Assembly: GCA_035761265.1 (NCBI GenBank)
Contig: DASTRL010000250.1
Coordinates: 1-64,000 of the forward strand
Length of the DNA: 64,000 nt
Direction: 5' to 3'
Source of the DNA: CADEED01 sp035761265
GTDB taxonomy: Bacteria > Pseudomonadota > Gammaproteobacteria > Steroidobacterales > Steroidobacteraceae
Part shown: in pieces, positions 33,757-42,012 of the stretch
Layout: the number at the start of each line of letters is the position of its first letter
Numbering within the stretch: position 1 is the stretch's first letter
The notes under the pieces: model-generated
Databases searched by the model: none
What the model was told of the DNA's origin: nothing
Seen by the model: only the letters and a program-made list of their open reading frames with translations
Program-made: the position numbers and the translations under genes

Positions 33757-34269
33757 CTACTTGTTCAGCTCGACGATGTGGTCGACCGCCTGCTTGATGA
33801 GGTCGTCCGGCCAGTCGGCGCGGCCACCCTTGGCGGGCATCACACCGGTCTTGCCGCTGAAGCCATGCAGCGCGTGGTTGTAGAGGGTTTCCTTGCCTTG
33901 TGCGATGCGCGGACCCCAGGCGGACTTGTCGCCGACCTTCGGGGCGCCCGCGATGCCTGCCCCATGACATGCCGCGCAGGCGGTTTCGTAGGCGGCCGTG
34001 CCGTCCTTCGGGATGGCGGCGGCGGGCTGGGCGGAGGCACTGCTCTCGATCTGCAACGCCGAGTTGTCCTGGCCGGCAACCGCCACGCGGGCGACGGGCT
34101 GCAGCCGCTGCTCGACGCTGGCCACGTAGCGCGGATCGTCGGTGACCTGCGCACCCTGGTGCTGCGCGCCGATGTGACGCGCGAAGGCGAAAAGCCCGAT
34201 CGTGACGGCAAACAAAACGCCGAGAACGAGGCTGAAATTATTGAAGAATTGGGAGTCCTGCTTGCTCAT
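33757..34269 (-). CDS. Membrane-anchored cytochrome c5 family protein
   Basis: The 170-residue protein has an N-terminal membrane anchor (FSLVLGVLFAVTIGLFAFA, about 12-30), an Ala/Gln-rich linker and one c-type haem site CAACH (Cys98, Cys101, His102). The likely axial Met lies in GVMPAKGG. Cytochromes c5 carry electrons in the periplasm to terminal oxidases or other acceptors. The ATG at 34269 starts the conserved KQDSQFFNNFSLVLG segment. Confidence 0.92.
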   Translation of the reverse strand: MSKQDSQFFNNFSLVLGVLFAVTIGLFAFARHIGAQHQGAQVTDDPRYVASVEQRLQPVARVAVAGQDNSALQIESSASAQPAAAIPKDGTAAYETACAACHGAGIAGAPKVGDKSAWGPRIAQGKETLYNHALHGFSGKTGVMPAKGGRADWPDDLIKQAVDHIVELNK

Positions 34270-34297
34270 AGGGCGCGAAGTATATCCATCCAGTATC

Positions 34298-34374
34298 TGG
34301 CGCGCCCGACAGGATTCGAACCTGTGACCTACGGCTTCGGAAACCGTCACTCTATCCAGCTGAGCTACGGGCGC
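34298..34374 (-). tRNA. tRNA-Arg (anticodon CCG)
   Basis: Read on the minus strand, the cloverleaf is complete. The acceptor stem is GCGCCCG/CGGGCGC, the D-arm GCTCAGCTGGATAGAGT, the anticodon loop TTCCGAA with anticodon CCG (reads CGG), and the T-arm ACAGGTTCGAATCCTGT. The discriminator is G and the 3' CCA is encoded (34298-34300). It lies between the cytochrome c5 and corA genes. Confidence 0.97.
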
Positions 34375-34395
34375 GGGGGCCAGAATTCTAACGGT

Positions 34396-35370
34396 TTACA
34401 GCCAGCCTTTCCGCTTGAAGAAGACCCATGGCCCGATCGCCGAGATCAGCATCAGCCCCATGGCCGCCCAGAAGCCCCAGGTGTCGTGCAGCCAGGGCAT
34501 TTTCGAGAAATTCATGCCGAATACGGCGCCGATCACCGAGGGCGGCAGCAGGAACACGGTGACCACCGAGAAAATCTTCAGGATGTTGTTCTGGTCGATA
34601 TTGATGAGGCCGAGCGTGGCATCGAGGATGAAGGACACCTTGGTCCCCAGGAACGAGGCGTGGTCGCTCATGGCGAGCACGTCGCGGGACAGGGTACGGA
34701 AACGCGCGCGCACGTCGTCGGCGATGGGAACCACCGTACTCTGCTGCACGAAGGTCAGCAGTCGCCCCAGGCTCACCAGGCTTTCGCGGGCCTTGGAGAT
34801 GAGTTCACCGTTCTGTCCCAGGCGCTCGAGCACCTTGCGGAAGTCGCGGAACGCGCCCCTTTTGCGGCGCGAGGCGCTGAACACCTCGACGGATGCTCCA
34901 TCGAGGTCCGTGGCCACCCGCTCGATGACGTCGGCGACGCGATTGACGACGGATTCCACGAGACCCGCGAGCACCGAAGGCGGCGAATTGCAGGAGTTCG
35001 GGTGGCGTTCCGCGTACGCGATGAACCGCCTGAACGGCAGCGGATCGACGTAGCGATTGGTCACGAGCTTGGCATTGGAAAGGATGAACGTGATCTGCGT
35101 GCTCTCGGGCAGGTCCGAATCCAGCTTCGTGACCACGGTGGCCGTCATGTACAGCGCGCCACCCTCTTCATAGAGCCGGTTCGACGCTTCGATCTCGCGC
35201 ATCTCGTCGCGCGTCGGCACCTCGATCGACAGGAAGCTCTCGACCTGCTTCTCTTCGCTCGGCGTGGGCTCGAGCAGGTCCAGCCAGATGGCTTCGCCCG
35301 GTATGGCTGCCCCGGAGCGCAATTCGAAGCGCGCCAGTCCTTGGGGTTGAGGAACGAAGGCGCTGAGCAT
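34396..35370 (-). CDS. corA: CorA-type magnesium/cobalt transporter
   Basis: The 324-residue channel has a large cytoplasmic N-terminal domain. Two C-terminal transmembrane helices follow, the first ending in the signature GMN (VIGAVFGMNFSKMPW) and the second WGFWAAMGLMLISAIGPWVFF before a basic tail. Length matches the family. Function: Mg2+ (Co2+, Ni2+) uptake across the inner membrane. Confidence 0.95.
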   Translation of the reverse strand: MLSAFVPQPQGLARFELRSGAAIPGEAIWLDLLEPTPSEEKQVESFLSIEVPTRDEMREIEASNRLYEEGGALYMTATVVTKLDSDLPESTQITFILSNAKLVTNRYVDPLPFRRFIAYAERHPNSCNSPPSVLAGLVESVVNRVADVIERVATDLDGASVEVFSASRRKRGAFRDFRKVLERLGQNGELISKARESLVSLGRLLTFVQQSTVVPIADDVRARFRTLSRDVLAMSDHASFLGTKVSFILDATLGLINIDQNNILKIFSVVTVFLLPPSVIGAVFGMNFSKMPWLHDTWGFWAAMGLMLISAIGPWVFFKRKGWL

Positions 35371-35415
35371 CGGAGAGCCGCCCGGTTGCGCCCTGGGGTT
35401 CGCAGCGCGACCGCG

Positions 35416-36126
35416 CTAGCGACGCTTCTCGCGGGCAGCGAGATCGTTGATGAGCGCCAGCAGCTGGCTGCTGCCGCCCGCCTGCGAAACGCTGGTGGAG
35501 TACGTTCCGCCGACGATCATGGTGGGCACGCTCGCAATCCCGTAGCTCTCGGTGAACTCCATGGCCTTGCGCACATTGGCCTCCACCTCGGGAGAGTCAT
35601 ACGCGGCGCTGAATTGCTGCTCGGTGACGCCGTTCTCCTTGAAGAACGCCAGCTGCAGCGCGCGCGCCTCGGCCTTGTCCTGCGCAGCGAGCATTTTTCC
35701 GCCACGGTGAATCGTGTCGAAGACCTTCGGATGCAGATCTTCGCGGCCGAGTTTCTGCAGCGTATAGAAGAGCCTGGCGTGCTGCTCGTGTATGGGTCCC
35801 CAGATCACCGGGATGCGCACGAATTCGATGAACGCCGGCTTGTCCTTCTTCCAGGCCTCGAGAACGGGGTCGAGGGCATAGCAGTGGCCGCAGCCATACC
35901 AGAAGACTTCGTTGACCACGACTTTGCCGTTGGCCTCGTGCGTCCTCTGCGGGTATGCCAGCACGTCGTAGTTGACACCAGCCTGCCACTGGCTGGCAGC
36001 AGCCGGCGCTGCCGGCGGGGAGTTCGCCGAATTCGCGCCGGGTGTCGCCGCGCACGCGCGCATCGAAAACGCCGCGGCCGCCGCCGCTAGGGCGAGCACG
36101 CTCGCAATGACGATGCCGCGGTTCAC
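35416..36126 (-). CDS. dsbA: Thiol:disulfide interchange protein DsbA
   Basis: The 236-residue periplasmic oxidase has an N-terminal export signal, a thioredoxin fold with an inserted helical domain, the active site CGHC (Cys79-Cys82 in FWYGCGHCYALDP) and the cis-Pro loop SVPTMIVGG. The Gly-His dipeptide replaces the classic Pro-His of E. coli DsbA, which should shift its redox potential. It sits 3 bases after the cytochrome c4 gene, a common gammaproteobacterial pairing. Confidence 0.93.
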   Translation of the reverse strand: MNRGIVIASVLALAAAAAAFSMRACAATPGANSANSPPAAPAAASQWQAGVNYDVLAYPQRTHEANGKVVVNEVFWYGCGHCYALDPVLEAWKKDKPAFIEFVRIPVIWGPIHEQHARLFYTLQKLGREDLHPKVFDTIHRGGKMLAAQDKAEARALQLAFFKENGVTEQQFSAAYDSPEVEANVRKAMEFTESYGIASVPTMIVGGTYSTSVSQAGGSSQLLALINDLAAREKRR

Positions 36127-36129
36127 GGA

Positions 36130-36819
36130 TTAACGCAGGCCCTGCACGTATGACGCCAGATTGCGGATGTCTTCGGGACTCAGCCGCGCAGCGATCGTGG
36201 TCATCATCGCGCTGTTGCGCGTGCTGTTCACGACGCCGGGATCGGTGCCATCACGGTAGCGATTCTTCGTCAGGTAATCCTGAAGCTGCTTCACGGTGTA
36301 CACCGAATGCTGCGCACGCAGCGCCGGATAGCCGGCGGCCGGATTGCCCTGGCCCGCGGGACCATGGCAGGCGGCGCAGGCTGGAATGCTCCGCGTGGTA
36401 TCGCCGGATCTGTAGAGCGCTTCGCCCGCCTTCCAATAAGAAGGATCGGCTTCGAGGCCCGCGGGCGTCTGGGTCGCGAAGTACGCCGCCAGGTCTGCGA
36501 AGTCCTGCCCGGTGAGCGGGTCGACGATGGGCTGCATCACCGGGTTGTTGCGCTTCTTGGATTTGAACATCTCGAGCTGCTCGCGGATGTACGCGGCGTT
36601 CTGCCCGGCGAGGTTCGGCCATTCCGGATTGGTGCTGTTGCCGTTGACCCCGTGGCAGGCAGTACACACGGCAGCCTTGGAGGCGCCAGCCTCCGCGGAA
36701 CCCACGATCGGACCCGCGCCAGCAGGGGCAGCCTCCTGCGCGGCGGCGACCTGGGCGAAGCTGAACCCGACACTCAACAGCGCGGCGACAATCTTCATGG
36801 AAAATCGGCTCTCAATCAT
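36130..36819 (-). CDS. Cytochrome c4 (dihaem)
   Basis: The 229-residue secreted protein has two cytochrome c domains with haem sites CTACH (52-56) and CAACH (148-152). This is the cytochrome c4 layout. A signal peptide follows an alternative ATG at 36798 (MKIVAALLSVGFSFAQVAAAQ), which may be the true start. It carries electrons in the periplasm. It is divergent from engB with 46 bases between the annotated starts and is followed by dsbA. Confidence 0.93.
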   Translation of the reverse strand: MIESRFSMKIVAALLSVGFSFAQVAAAQEAAPAGAGPIVGSAEAGASKAAVCTACHGVNGNSTNPEWPNLAGQNAAYIREQLEMFKSKKRNNPVMQPIVDPLTGQDFADLAAYFATQTPAGLEADPSYWKAGEALYRSGDTTRSIPACAACHGPAGQGNPAAGYPALRAQHSVYTVKQLQDYLTKNRYRDGTDPGVVNSTRNSAMMTTIAARLSPEDIRNLASYVQGLR

Positions 36820-36865
36820 GGTCTTGCGGGCTCCCTGGAAGGCCGCGAATTGTACACTAGCCTTC

Positions 36866-37444
36866 GTGCAATTCCCCAAAGCGCGCTTCCTGCTCTCGGT
36901 GGCGAACGCCGACCAGTTTCCCGCCGAGCCAGGCCGCGAGGTCGCGTTCGCCGGCCGTTCCAACGCGGGCAAGTCGAGCGCCATCAACTGCATCACGGCG
37001 CGACTCGGCCTGGCGCGAACCAGCAAGACCCCGGGCCGTACCAAACTACTGAACTTCTTCGAGCTCGAGCCCGGCCGTCGCATCATCGACCTGCCCGGCT
37101 ATGGCTATGCCGAGGCGAGCCCCGCCGAGCGCGAGCAATGGACGCGCCTCATCGAGCTCCTGCCGGCACGGGAGTTTCTCACCGGCTTGTTCCTCATCGT
37201 CGACATCCGGCGGGGGATCACTCCTCAGGACGGACAGCTGATCGCCTGGGCGGCGGCAGCCGGCTGGCAGGTGCACGTCCTGCTGACCAAGTCCGACAAG
37301 CTCAATCAACGCGAACGCTCGGCGGCCCTGAAGGAAGCGCAGCAGAAGCTCGCTCCGGGCATGACCGCCCAAGTCTTCTCGTCCCTCGACCGCACGGGCG
37401 TGAAAGAGGCGCAATCCCGCCTGCTCGCGATGCTTGGGAACTGA
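36866..37444 (+). CDS. engB: Ribosome biogenesis GTPase EngB (YihA/YsxC)
   Basis: From a GTG start the protein has 192 residues. The G motifs are all present: G1 GRSNAGKS (30-37), the TPGRT switch, G3 DLPG (75-78) and G4 TKSDK, and the last part ends SSLDRTGV. EngB helps assemble the large ribosomal subunit. Its start lies back-to-back with cytochrome c4, and a terminator follows 18 bases after its stop. Confidence 0.96.
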   Translation: MQFPKARFLLSVANADQFPAEPGREVAFAGRSNAGKSSAINCITARLGLARTSKTPGRTKLLNFFELEPGRRIIDLPGYGYAEASPAEREQWTRLIELLPAREFLTGLFLIVDIRRGITPQDGQLIAWAAAAGWQVHVLLTKSDKLNQRERSAALKEAQQKLAPGMTAQVFSSLDRTGVKEAQSRLLAMLGN

Positions 37445-37462
37445 GTTCCGGACTGTTCACGG

Positions 37463-37487
37463 ACGGCGCCGTTTCGGCGCCGTTTTC
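37463..37487 (+). terminator. Rho-independent terminator after engB
   Basis: ACGGCGCCG pairs with CGGCGCCGT around a TTT loop, followed by TTTTCC. It lies 18 bases after the engB stop codon. Confidence 0.85.
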
Positions 37488-37516
37488 CACCGTGGGCGGC
37501 AGCCCTCAAAAAGAAA

Positions 37517-37540
37517 GCCCCGGTGGTAAACCACCGGGGC
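37517..37540 (-). terminator. Rho-independent terminator for the outer-membrane barrel gene
   Basis: A perfect 10-bp stem GCCCCGGTGG/CCACCGGGGC has the loop TAAA. On the minus strand it is followed by the T-rich run CTTTCTTTTTGAG, as expected for the gene ending at 37714. The 170 bases in between are unusually long and AT-rich for this chromosome, with one more small hairpin (37617-37632). Confidence 0.75.
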
Positions 37541-37713
37541 CAGACTAACCCGGCACAGGTCTCGTGAACCGGGCTACCCGCTCAGGGAGGGAAGCGGGGA
37601 GCGGTTTTACGCGCTCAGGTGTTGAGACACCTGGCGTCCGAGAAAGGTTCCAAAATTTCGAAAAAACTTTGGCCCAAAATCATGTGGTTACGATGCGACC
37701 TGTGGTGCCGATG

Positions 37714-38280
37714 CTACAGAAACGTATACGTGACACTGAGCGACAAGGTGCGCATGTCGTTGTTGACGTCGTCGTCGAACGACTCGGCCTTGAACTGCTC
37801 GTACTCCAGTCGCGCGCCGATGCTGCCGAAGTGCAGCCCGACACCCAGGCCGTACAGCGGCTCGACGCCATCGTCGGAGGTGCTGCCAACCCCGGAGAGA
37901 CGGAAATCCGAATCCCATTTGGCCACGCCGAGCTTGGCATACAGGTCGACGATGCCGACCTCCGCGATGAACAGCGCCGAGGCCGTGAGCGCGGTCGAAT
38001 CGATCGACACGCCGCTGCCGTCATTGAACGACGCCGTACCCAGATCCATGTAGTTTGCCTCGACCGCGAGCCAGTCGAGCGGCCGGATTCCCGCGATGAT
38101 CTTGAAGGAACTGTCGTCCAGCGTCTCGCTGTCGTTGATCTGATCGACGCTGAGCTTGAAATCCGTGCGGGTGACGCCGGCGCCCAGATAAAAGCCGTTG
38201 TCCGCGGCTCTTGCCTCGGGTGCAAAAGCGGCCAGTGCGATGGTGCCGAGCAGCGCGAGCGCGGCGAACTTCATGTTCAT
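37714..38280 (-). CDS. Outer-membrane beta-barrel protein (OmpA/OmpW-like 8-strand type)
   Basis: The 188-residue protein has a signal peptide (MNMKFAALALLGTIALAAFAPEARA). Alternating hydrophobic strands end in Tyr-Thr-Phe-Leu, close to the aromatic end that outer-membrane proteins use. The pattern GFYLGAGVTRTDF, LDWLAVEANYMDLG, DLYAKLGVAKW and VGLHFGSIGARLEYEQF fits a small 8-stranded barrel. No specific function can be assigned. The 197-base gap upstream should hold its own promoter. Confidence 0.85.
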   Translation of the reverse strand: MNMKFAALALLGTIALAAFAPEARAADNGFYLGAGVTRTDFKLSVDQINDSETLDDSSFKIIAGIRPLDWLAVEANYMDLGTASFNDGSGVSIDSTALTASALFIAEVGIVDLYAKLGVAKWDSDFRLSGVGSTSDDGVEPLYGLGVGLHFGSIGARLEYEQFKAESFDDDVNNDMRTLSLSVTYTFL

Positions 38281-38477
38281 GTGAGACCTCTCCTACGGTG
38301 GTTAGGAACAGCGGTCCGGATTAGAGAACGAAATGCATTAACGGTTCCTGAACCGCATGATCACATTGTGACGCGCCGCTCGTTTCGCCGCACGCACTGT
38401 CGTCGCACGCCGACAAACAAACTCTGTTAGGCGGGGCGGGAGATACCGGCAGTATCACCGCACGCTACCGGGGCTCG

Positions 38478-41255
38478 CTAGTGCGCCTTGTCCCAATCCG
38501 GGCCCGTGCCCAGGTCCACCCGCAGCGGCACGCGCAATGCCGCGGCGTTCATCATGTGCTCGCGCACCGCGGCGCCGACCTCGGCCACGCGCGCCGCCTC
38601 GACCTCGAGCACCAGCTCGTCGTGCACCTGCATGATGAGGCGCGCGCCGCCGCGCTCGGTGCACATGCGATCGACGGCGATCATGGCGCGCTTGATGATG
38701 TCGGCGGCCGTGCCCTGCATCGGCGCATTGATCGCGGCGCGTTCCGCCGCCTGCTGGAACTGCTTGTTGCGCGAGTTGATGTCGGGCAGGTAGAGCCGTC
38801 GGCCGAACACCGTCTCGACGTAGCCCTGCGACCTGGCCTGCGCGCGCGTTTCCTCCATGTAACGCTTCACGCCCGGATAGCGCGCAAAGTACAGGTCGAT
38901 GTACTCCTGTGCCGTGCCGCGCGGGATGCCGAGCTGCTTCGACAGGCCGAACGCGCTCATGCCGTAGATCAACCCGAAGTTCACGGCCTTGGCGGAGCGG
39001 CGCTGGTCCGCCGTGACGGCATCCAGCGGAGTGCCGAACACCTCGGACGCGGTGGCCTGGTGGATGTCGCGGTCCGCGGCGAACGCGCCTAACAACCCAT
39101 CGTCGCCCGACAGGTGCGCCATGATGCGCAGCTCGATCTGCGAGTAGTCCGCGGCCAGCAGCATGTGCCCCGGCGGCGCGATGAAGGCCTGGCGGATGCG
39201 CCGGCCCTCGGGCGTGCGGATCGGGATGTTCTGCAGGTTGGGATCCTGTGAAGAGAGCCGGCCGGTGGCCGCCACCGCCTGGTGATAGCTGGTGTGCACG
39301 CGGCCGGTCCTGGGATTGATCTGCTCCGGCAGCTTGTCGATGTACGTCGACTTGAGCTTCGACAGGTTGCGGTGCTCGAGGATCAGTTTCGGCAGTGGAT
39401 AGCTCTCGGCGAGCTCCTCGAGCACGTCCTCGGCCGTGGACGGCTGGCCGGTCGGCGTCTTGCGCAGCACCGGCAGCTGCATCTTCTCGAACAGCACCGT
39501 GCCGAGCTGCTTCGGCGAGTCGAGGTTGAACGGCGCGCCGGCTTCCTTGTGCGCCAGCGCGAGCAGGTCCATGAGACGCTTCGCGAGCTCATTGCCTTGC
39601 GTGCGCAGCATCTGCCGGTCCAGCAGCACGCCGTGCTCCTCCATGCGGGTCAGCACCGGCACCAGCGGTTGCTCGATCTCCTCGTAGACCCTGGTCAGCG
39701 CCGGCACCGTCGTGATCTGCGGCCAGAGCACCTGGTGCAGGCGCAGCGTCACGTCGGCATCCTCGGCGGAGTATTCCGCGGCCTTGTCCACCGGCACCTG
39801 GCTGAAGGGAATCTGCTTGGCGCCCTTGCCGGCGACGTCCTCGTAGTGAATGGTGCGCATGCCGAGATACTTCTCGGCGGCCGAGTCCATGTCGTGGCGG
39901 ATGGCGACGCTGTTCCACACGTACGACTCGAGCATCGAGTCGTAGCGCATGCCGCGCAGCGTGATGCCGTGGTTGGCCAGCACGTGCGCGTCGTACTTGA
40001 GGTGATGGCCGACCTTGGCATGTTGCTCCGACTCGAGCAGTGGCTTGAGCCGCACGAGGCTGGCATCGCGATCGAGCTGATCCGGCGCACCCGCGTAGTC
40101 GTGTCGCAGGGGCAGGTACGCAGCGCGCCCCGGCGCGATCGCGAACGAAACGCCGACGATTTCCGCCTTGGTGTACTCGAGGCTGGTGGTTTCGGTGTCC
40201 AGCGCAAACAGCTCCGCGCCCTCGAGCAGCTTCAGCCATTCCTCGAACTGCGCCGCGCTGGTGATGGTGTCGTAGTGCCGCGGCGCCGCCGCGATGATCT
40301 GTGCGCCGTCATTGAGCACGGCGCCGGGCGCGCCCTCGATGGTCGGCTGCCCGCTCGCCGTCGGCGCGTCGGGCGCGGTGGGTGTGGGCGCGGATGTACC
40401 GCCGCCGTCCAGCTGTCGCAGCAGCGTCCGGAGCTCGAGACGCGTGTACAGCGTGCGCAGCGCCTCGATGTCGGGTGGCCTGCGGCGCAGCTCGTCCATC
40501 GACAGGGGCAGTGGGATATCGGTACGAATGGTCGCGAGCTTGCGTGCGAGATCCAGCGTTGCCAGGCCGGCGCGCAGGTTTTCGCCCACCTTGCCGCCGA
40601 CATTTGCGGCATCCGCCACCAGCTTGTCGAGCGTGACGTACTGGCCGAGCCACTTGGCCGCGGTCTTGGGTCCCACCTTGTCGATGCCGGGAATGTTGTC
40701 GGAGCTGTCGCCCACGAGCGCCAGGTAGTCGATGATCTGTTCCGGCCAGACGTCGAACTTGCTTTTCACCCCTTCGCGATCGAGAACCGTGTTGCTCATG
40801 GTGTTGATCAGCGTGATCCGGGGCGAGACCAGCTGCGCCATGTCCTTGTCGCCGGTCGAGATCAGTACGCTCAGGTTCTGTTGCGCAGCCGCGCAGGCCA
40901 GTGTGCCGATGACGTCGTCGGCCTCCACGCCCGGCTCGCGCAGGATCGGCAATCCCATCCCCTTGACCGCCGCGAACAGCGGCTCGATCTGCGCGCGCAG
41001 ATCGTCCGGCATCGGTGGGCGATGCGCCTTGTATTCTGCGAACAGCTCGTCCCGAAAAGTCTTGCCCGAGGCGTCGAAGACCACCGCGATGCGTTCGGGC
41101 TCGTAGTCCTTCAGGAACTTGTTGAGCATGTTGAGCACGCCGAACACCGCACCGGTGGGCTCGCCGCGCGAGTTCGTGAACGGCGGGAGCGCATGAAAGG
41201 CGCGATACAGGTACGACGATCCGTCGACCAGCACCAGGTCGGGGCGTGGACTCAT
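38478..41255 (-). CDS. polA: DNA polymerase I
   Basis: The 925-residue protein has the full three-domain arrangement. The 5'-3' exonuclease spans about 1-290 (VDGSSYLYRAFHALPP, GDKDMAQLV). The 3'-5' exonuclease spans about 330-520 (ALDTETTSLEY with Asp-Glu proofreading residues). Family A polymerase motifs A (ADYSQIELRIMAHLS), B (RRSAKAVNFGLIYGMSAFGL) and C (QVHDELVLEV) follow. Length matches E. coli (928). Its start overlaps the lptM stop (ATGA), making it the last gene of the long arg run. Confidence 0.98.
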   Translation of the reverse strand: MSPRPDLVLVDGSSYLYRAFHALPPFTNSRGEPTGAVFGVLNMLNKFLKDYEPERIAVVFDASGKTFRDELFAEYKAHRPPMPDDLRAQIEPLFAAVKGMGLPILREPGVEADDVIGTLACAAAQQNLSVLISTGDKDMAQLVSPRITLINTMSNTVLDREGVKSKFDVWPEQIIDYLALVGDSSDNIPGIDKVGPKTAAKWLGQYVTLDKLVADAANVGGKVGENLRAGLATLDLARKLATIRTDIPLPLSMDELRRRPPDIEALRTLYTRLELRTLLRQLDGGGTSAPTPTAPDAPTASGQPTIEGAPGAVLNDGAQIIAAAPRHYDTITSAAQFEEWLKLLEGAELFALDTETTSLEYTKAEIVGVSFAIAPGRAAYLPLRHDYAGAPDQLDRDASLVRLKPLLESEQHAKVGHHLKYDAHVLANHGITLRGMRYDSMLESYVWNSVAIRHDMDSAAEKYLGMRTIHYEDVAGKGAKQIPFSQVPVDKAAEYSAEDADVTLRLHQVLWPQITTVPALTRVYEEIEQPLVPVLTRMEEHGVLLDRQMLRTQGNELAKRLMDLLALAHKEAGAPFNLDSPKQLGTVLFEKMQLPVLRKTPTGQPSTAEDVLEELAESYPLPKLILEHRNLSKLKSTYIDKLPEQINPRTGRVHTSYHQAVAATGRLSSQDPNLQNIPIRTPEGRRIRQAFIAPPGHMLLAADYSQIELRIMAHLSGDDGLLGAFAADRDIHQATASEVFGTPLDAVTADQRRSAKAVNFGLIYGMSAFGLSKQLGIPRGTAQEYIDLYFARYPGVKRYMEETRAQARSQGYVETVFGRRLYLPDINSRNKQFQQAAERAAINAPMQGTAADIIKRAMIAVDRMCTERGGARLIMQVHDELVLEVEAARVAEVGAAVREHMMNAAALRVPLRVDLGTGPDWDKAH

Positions 41256-41518
41256 GGCTTCGGCGGGTTGCGCTTGTCTTTGTCGTTCGTCCCGGGTGCG
41301 ACGACTTCGGGGGCGGGCGAGGCCGGGCCTTCCGGCGCATCGACGGTCCGTGGCGAATTCGGCGCATCACCCGGCTGCGGCGCCGGCGGCGTCTGCGTCG
41401 GGCGCGTGACGATTTCGCGGGCTTCGCCCGGTAGATAGAGCGCGCCTTTCTGCCCGCAACCGGCGAGCGCCAGCGCGACGAGCAGCGCCAGCGTGACACT
41501 TGCGGCCGGCCGGTTCAC
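41252..41518 (-). CDS. lptM: LptM-type lipoprotein (YifL family)
   Basis: From a GTG start the product has 88 residues with a lipoprotein signal and the family motif LALAGCGQKGALYLPGE, Cys21 being the likely lipidated residue. LptM helps mature the LptDE LPS translocon in E. coli. The Pro-rich tail is longer than in E. coli. The GTG overlaps the thioesterase stop (GTGA) and the stop overlaps polA (ATGA). In many relatives it lies next to lysA/dapF instead. Confidence 0.85.
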   Translation of the reverse strand: MNRPAASVTLALLVALALAGCGQKGALYLPGEAREIVTRPTQTPPAPQPGDAPNSPRTVDAPEGPASPAPEVVAPGTNDKDKRNPPKP

Positions 41519-41973
41519 TTCCACGAGGTCTTGTCCTCCGCGCTCGTACGCCATTCCACCACGGCCACGGTCAGACGCGATATGCACACCAGTCGTTCCC
41601 GCGAATCGCGGATTTCGATGCTCCAGACCTGGCTGCGGGCGCCGAGATGAAAGGGACGCGCCGTGCCGGTGACCACACCCTCCGACACGGGGCGCAGATG
41701 GTTGGCGTTGATTTCCTGCCCGAGGCAGCGCTGGCGCGAGTGATCGACCACGTAGTTCGCGGCCACGCTGCCCAGGGTTTCGGCCAGCACCAGCGAGGCG
41801 CCGCCGTGCAGGTAGCCCATGGGCTGCTGCGTGTGCGCGGCCACGGGCATGGTGCCGCGCAGGTAGTCGGGACCGAACTCGGTGAACTCGATGCCGAGGT
41901 ACGGCGCGAGCAGGCCCGCCTGGCTGGCGCGCGCATCTTCGATGGACGGATTGTCGGCGAACCAGATGGCCAT
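41515..41973 (-). CDS. Hotdog-fold PaaI/MenI-like acyl-CoA thioesterase
   Basis: The 152-residue protein has the hotdog signature (GYLHGGASLVLAETLGSVAANYVV, with the His-Gly-Gly active region) and a C-terminal strand pair (WSIEIRDSRERLVCISRLTVAVV). Family members hydrolyse aromatic or hydroxynaphthoyl CoA esters; the substrate here is unknown. The ATG at 41973 is chosen because AGGGGTG lies 4 bases upstream. The gene follows argH by 39 bases. Confidence 0.9.
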   Translation of the reverse strand: MAIWFADNPSIEDARASQAGLLAPYLGIEFTEFGPDYLRGTMPVAAHTQQPMGYLHGGASLVLAETLGSVAANYVVDHSRQRCLGQEINANHLRPVSEGVVTGTARPFHLGARSQVWSIEIRDSRERLVCISRLTVAVVEWRTSAEDKTSWK

Positions 41974-42012
41974 CTTCACCCCTGAATAGCTGGCGCGTGG
42001 CGCCTCGCCCCG

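Noticed and set aside
38355..38378. CRP-like site TGATCACATTGTGACG before the outer-membrane barrel gene
   Set aside because: The half-sites are in the wrong order and spacing for TGTGA-N6-TCACA.
39282..41438. Long plus-strand open frame opposite polA
   Set aside because: Antisense shadow of polA; no start signal, motif or sensible composition.
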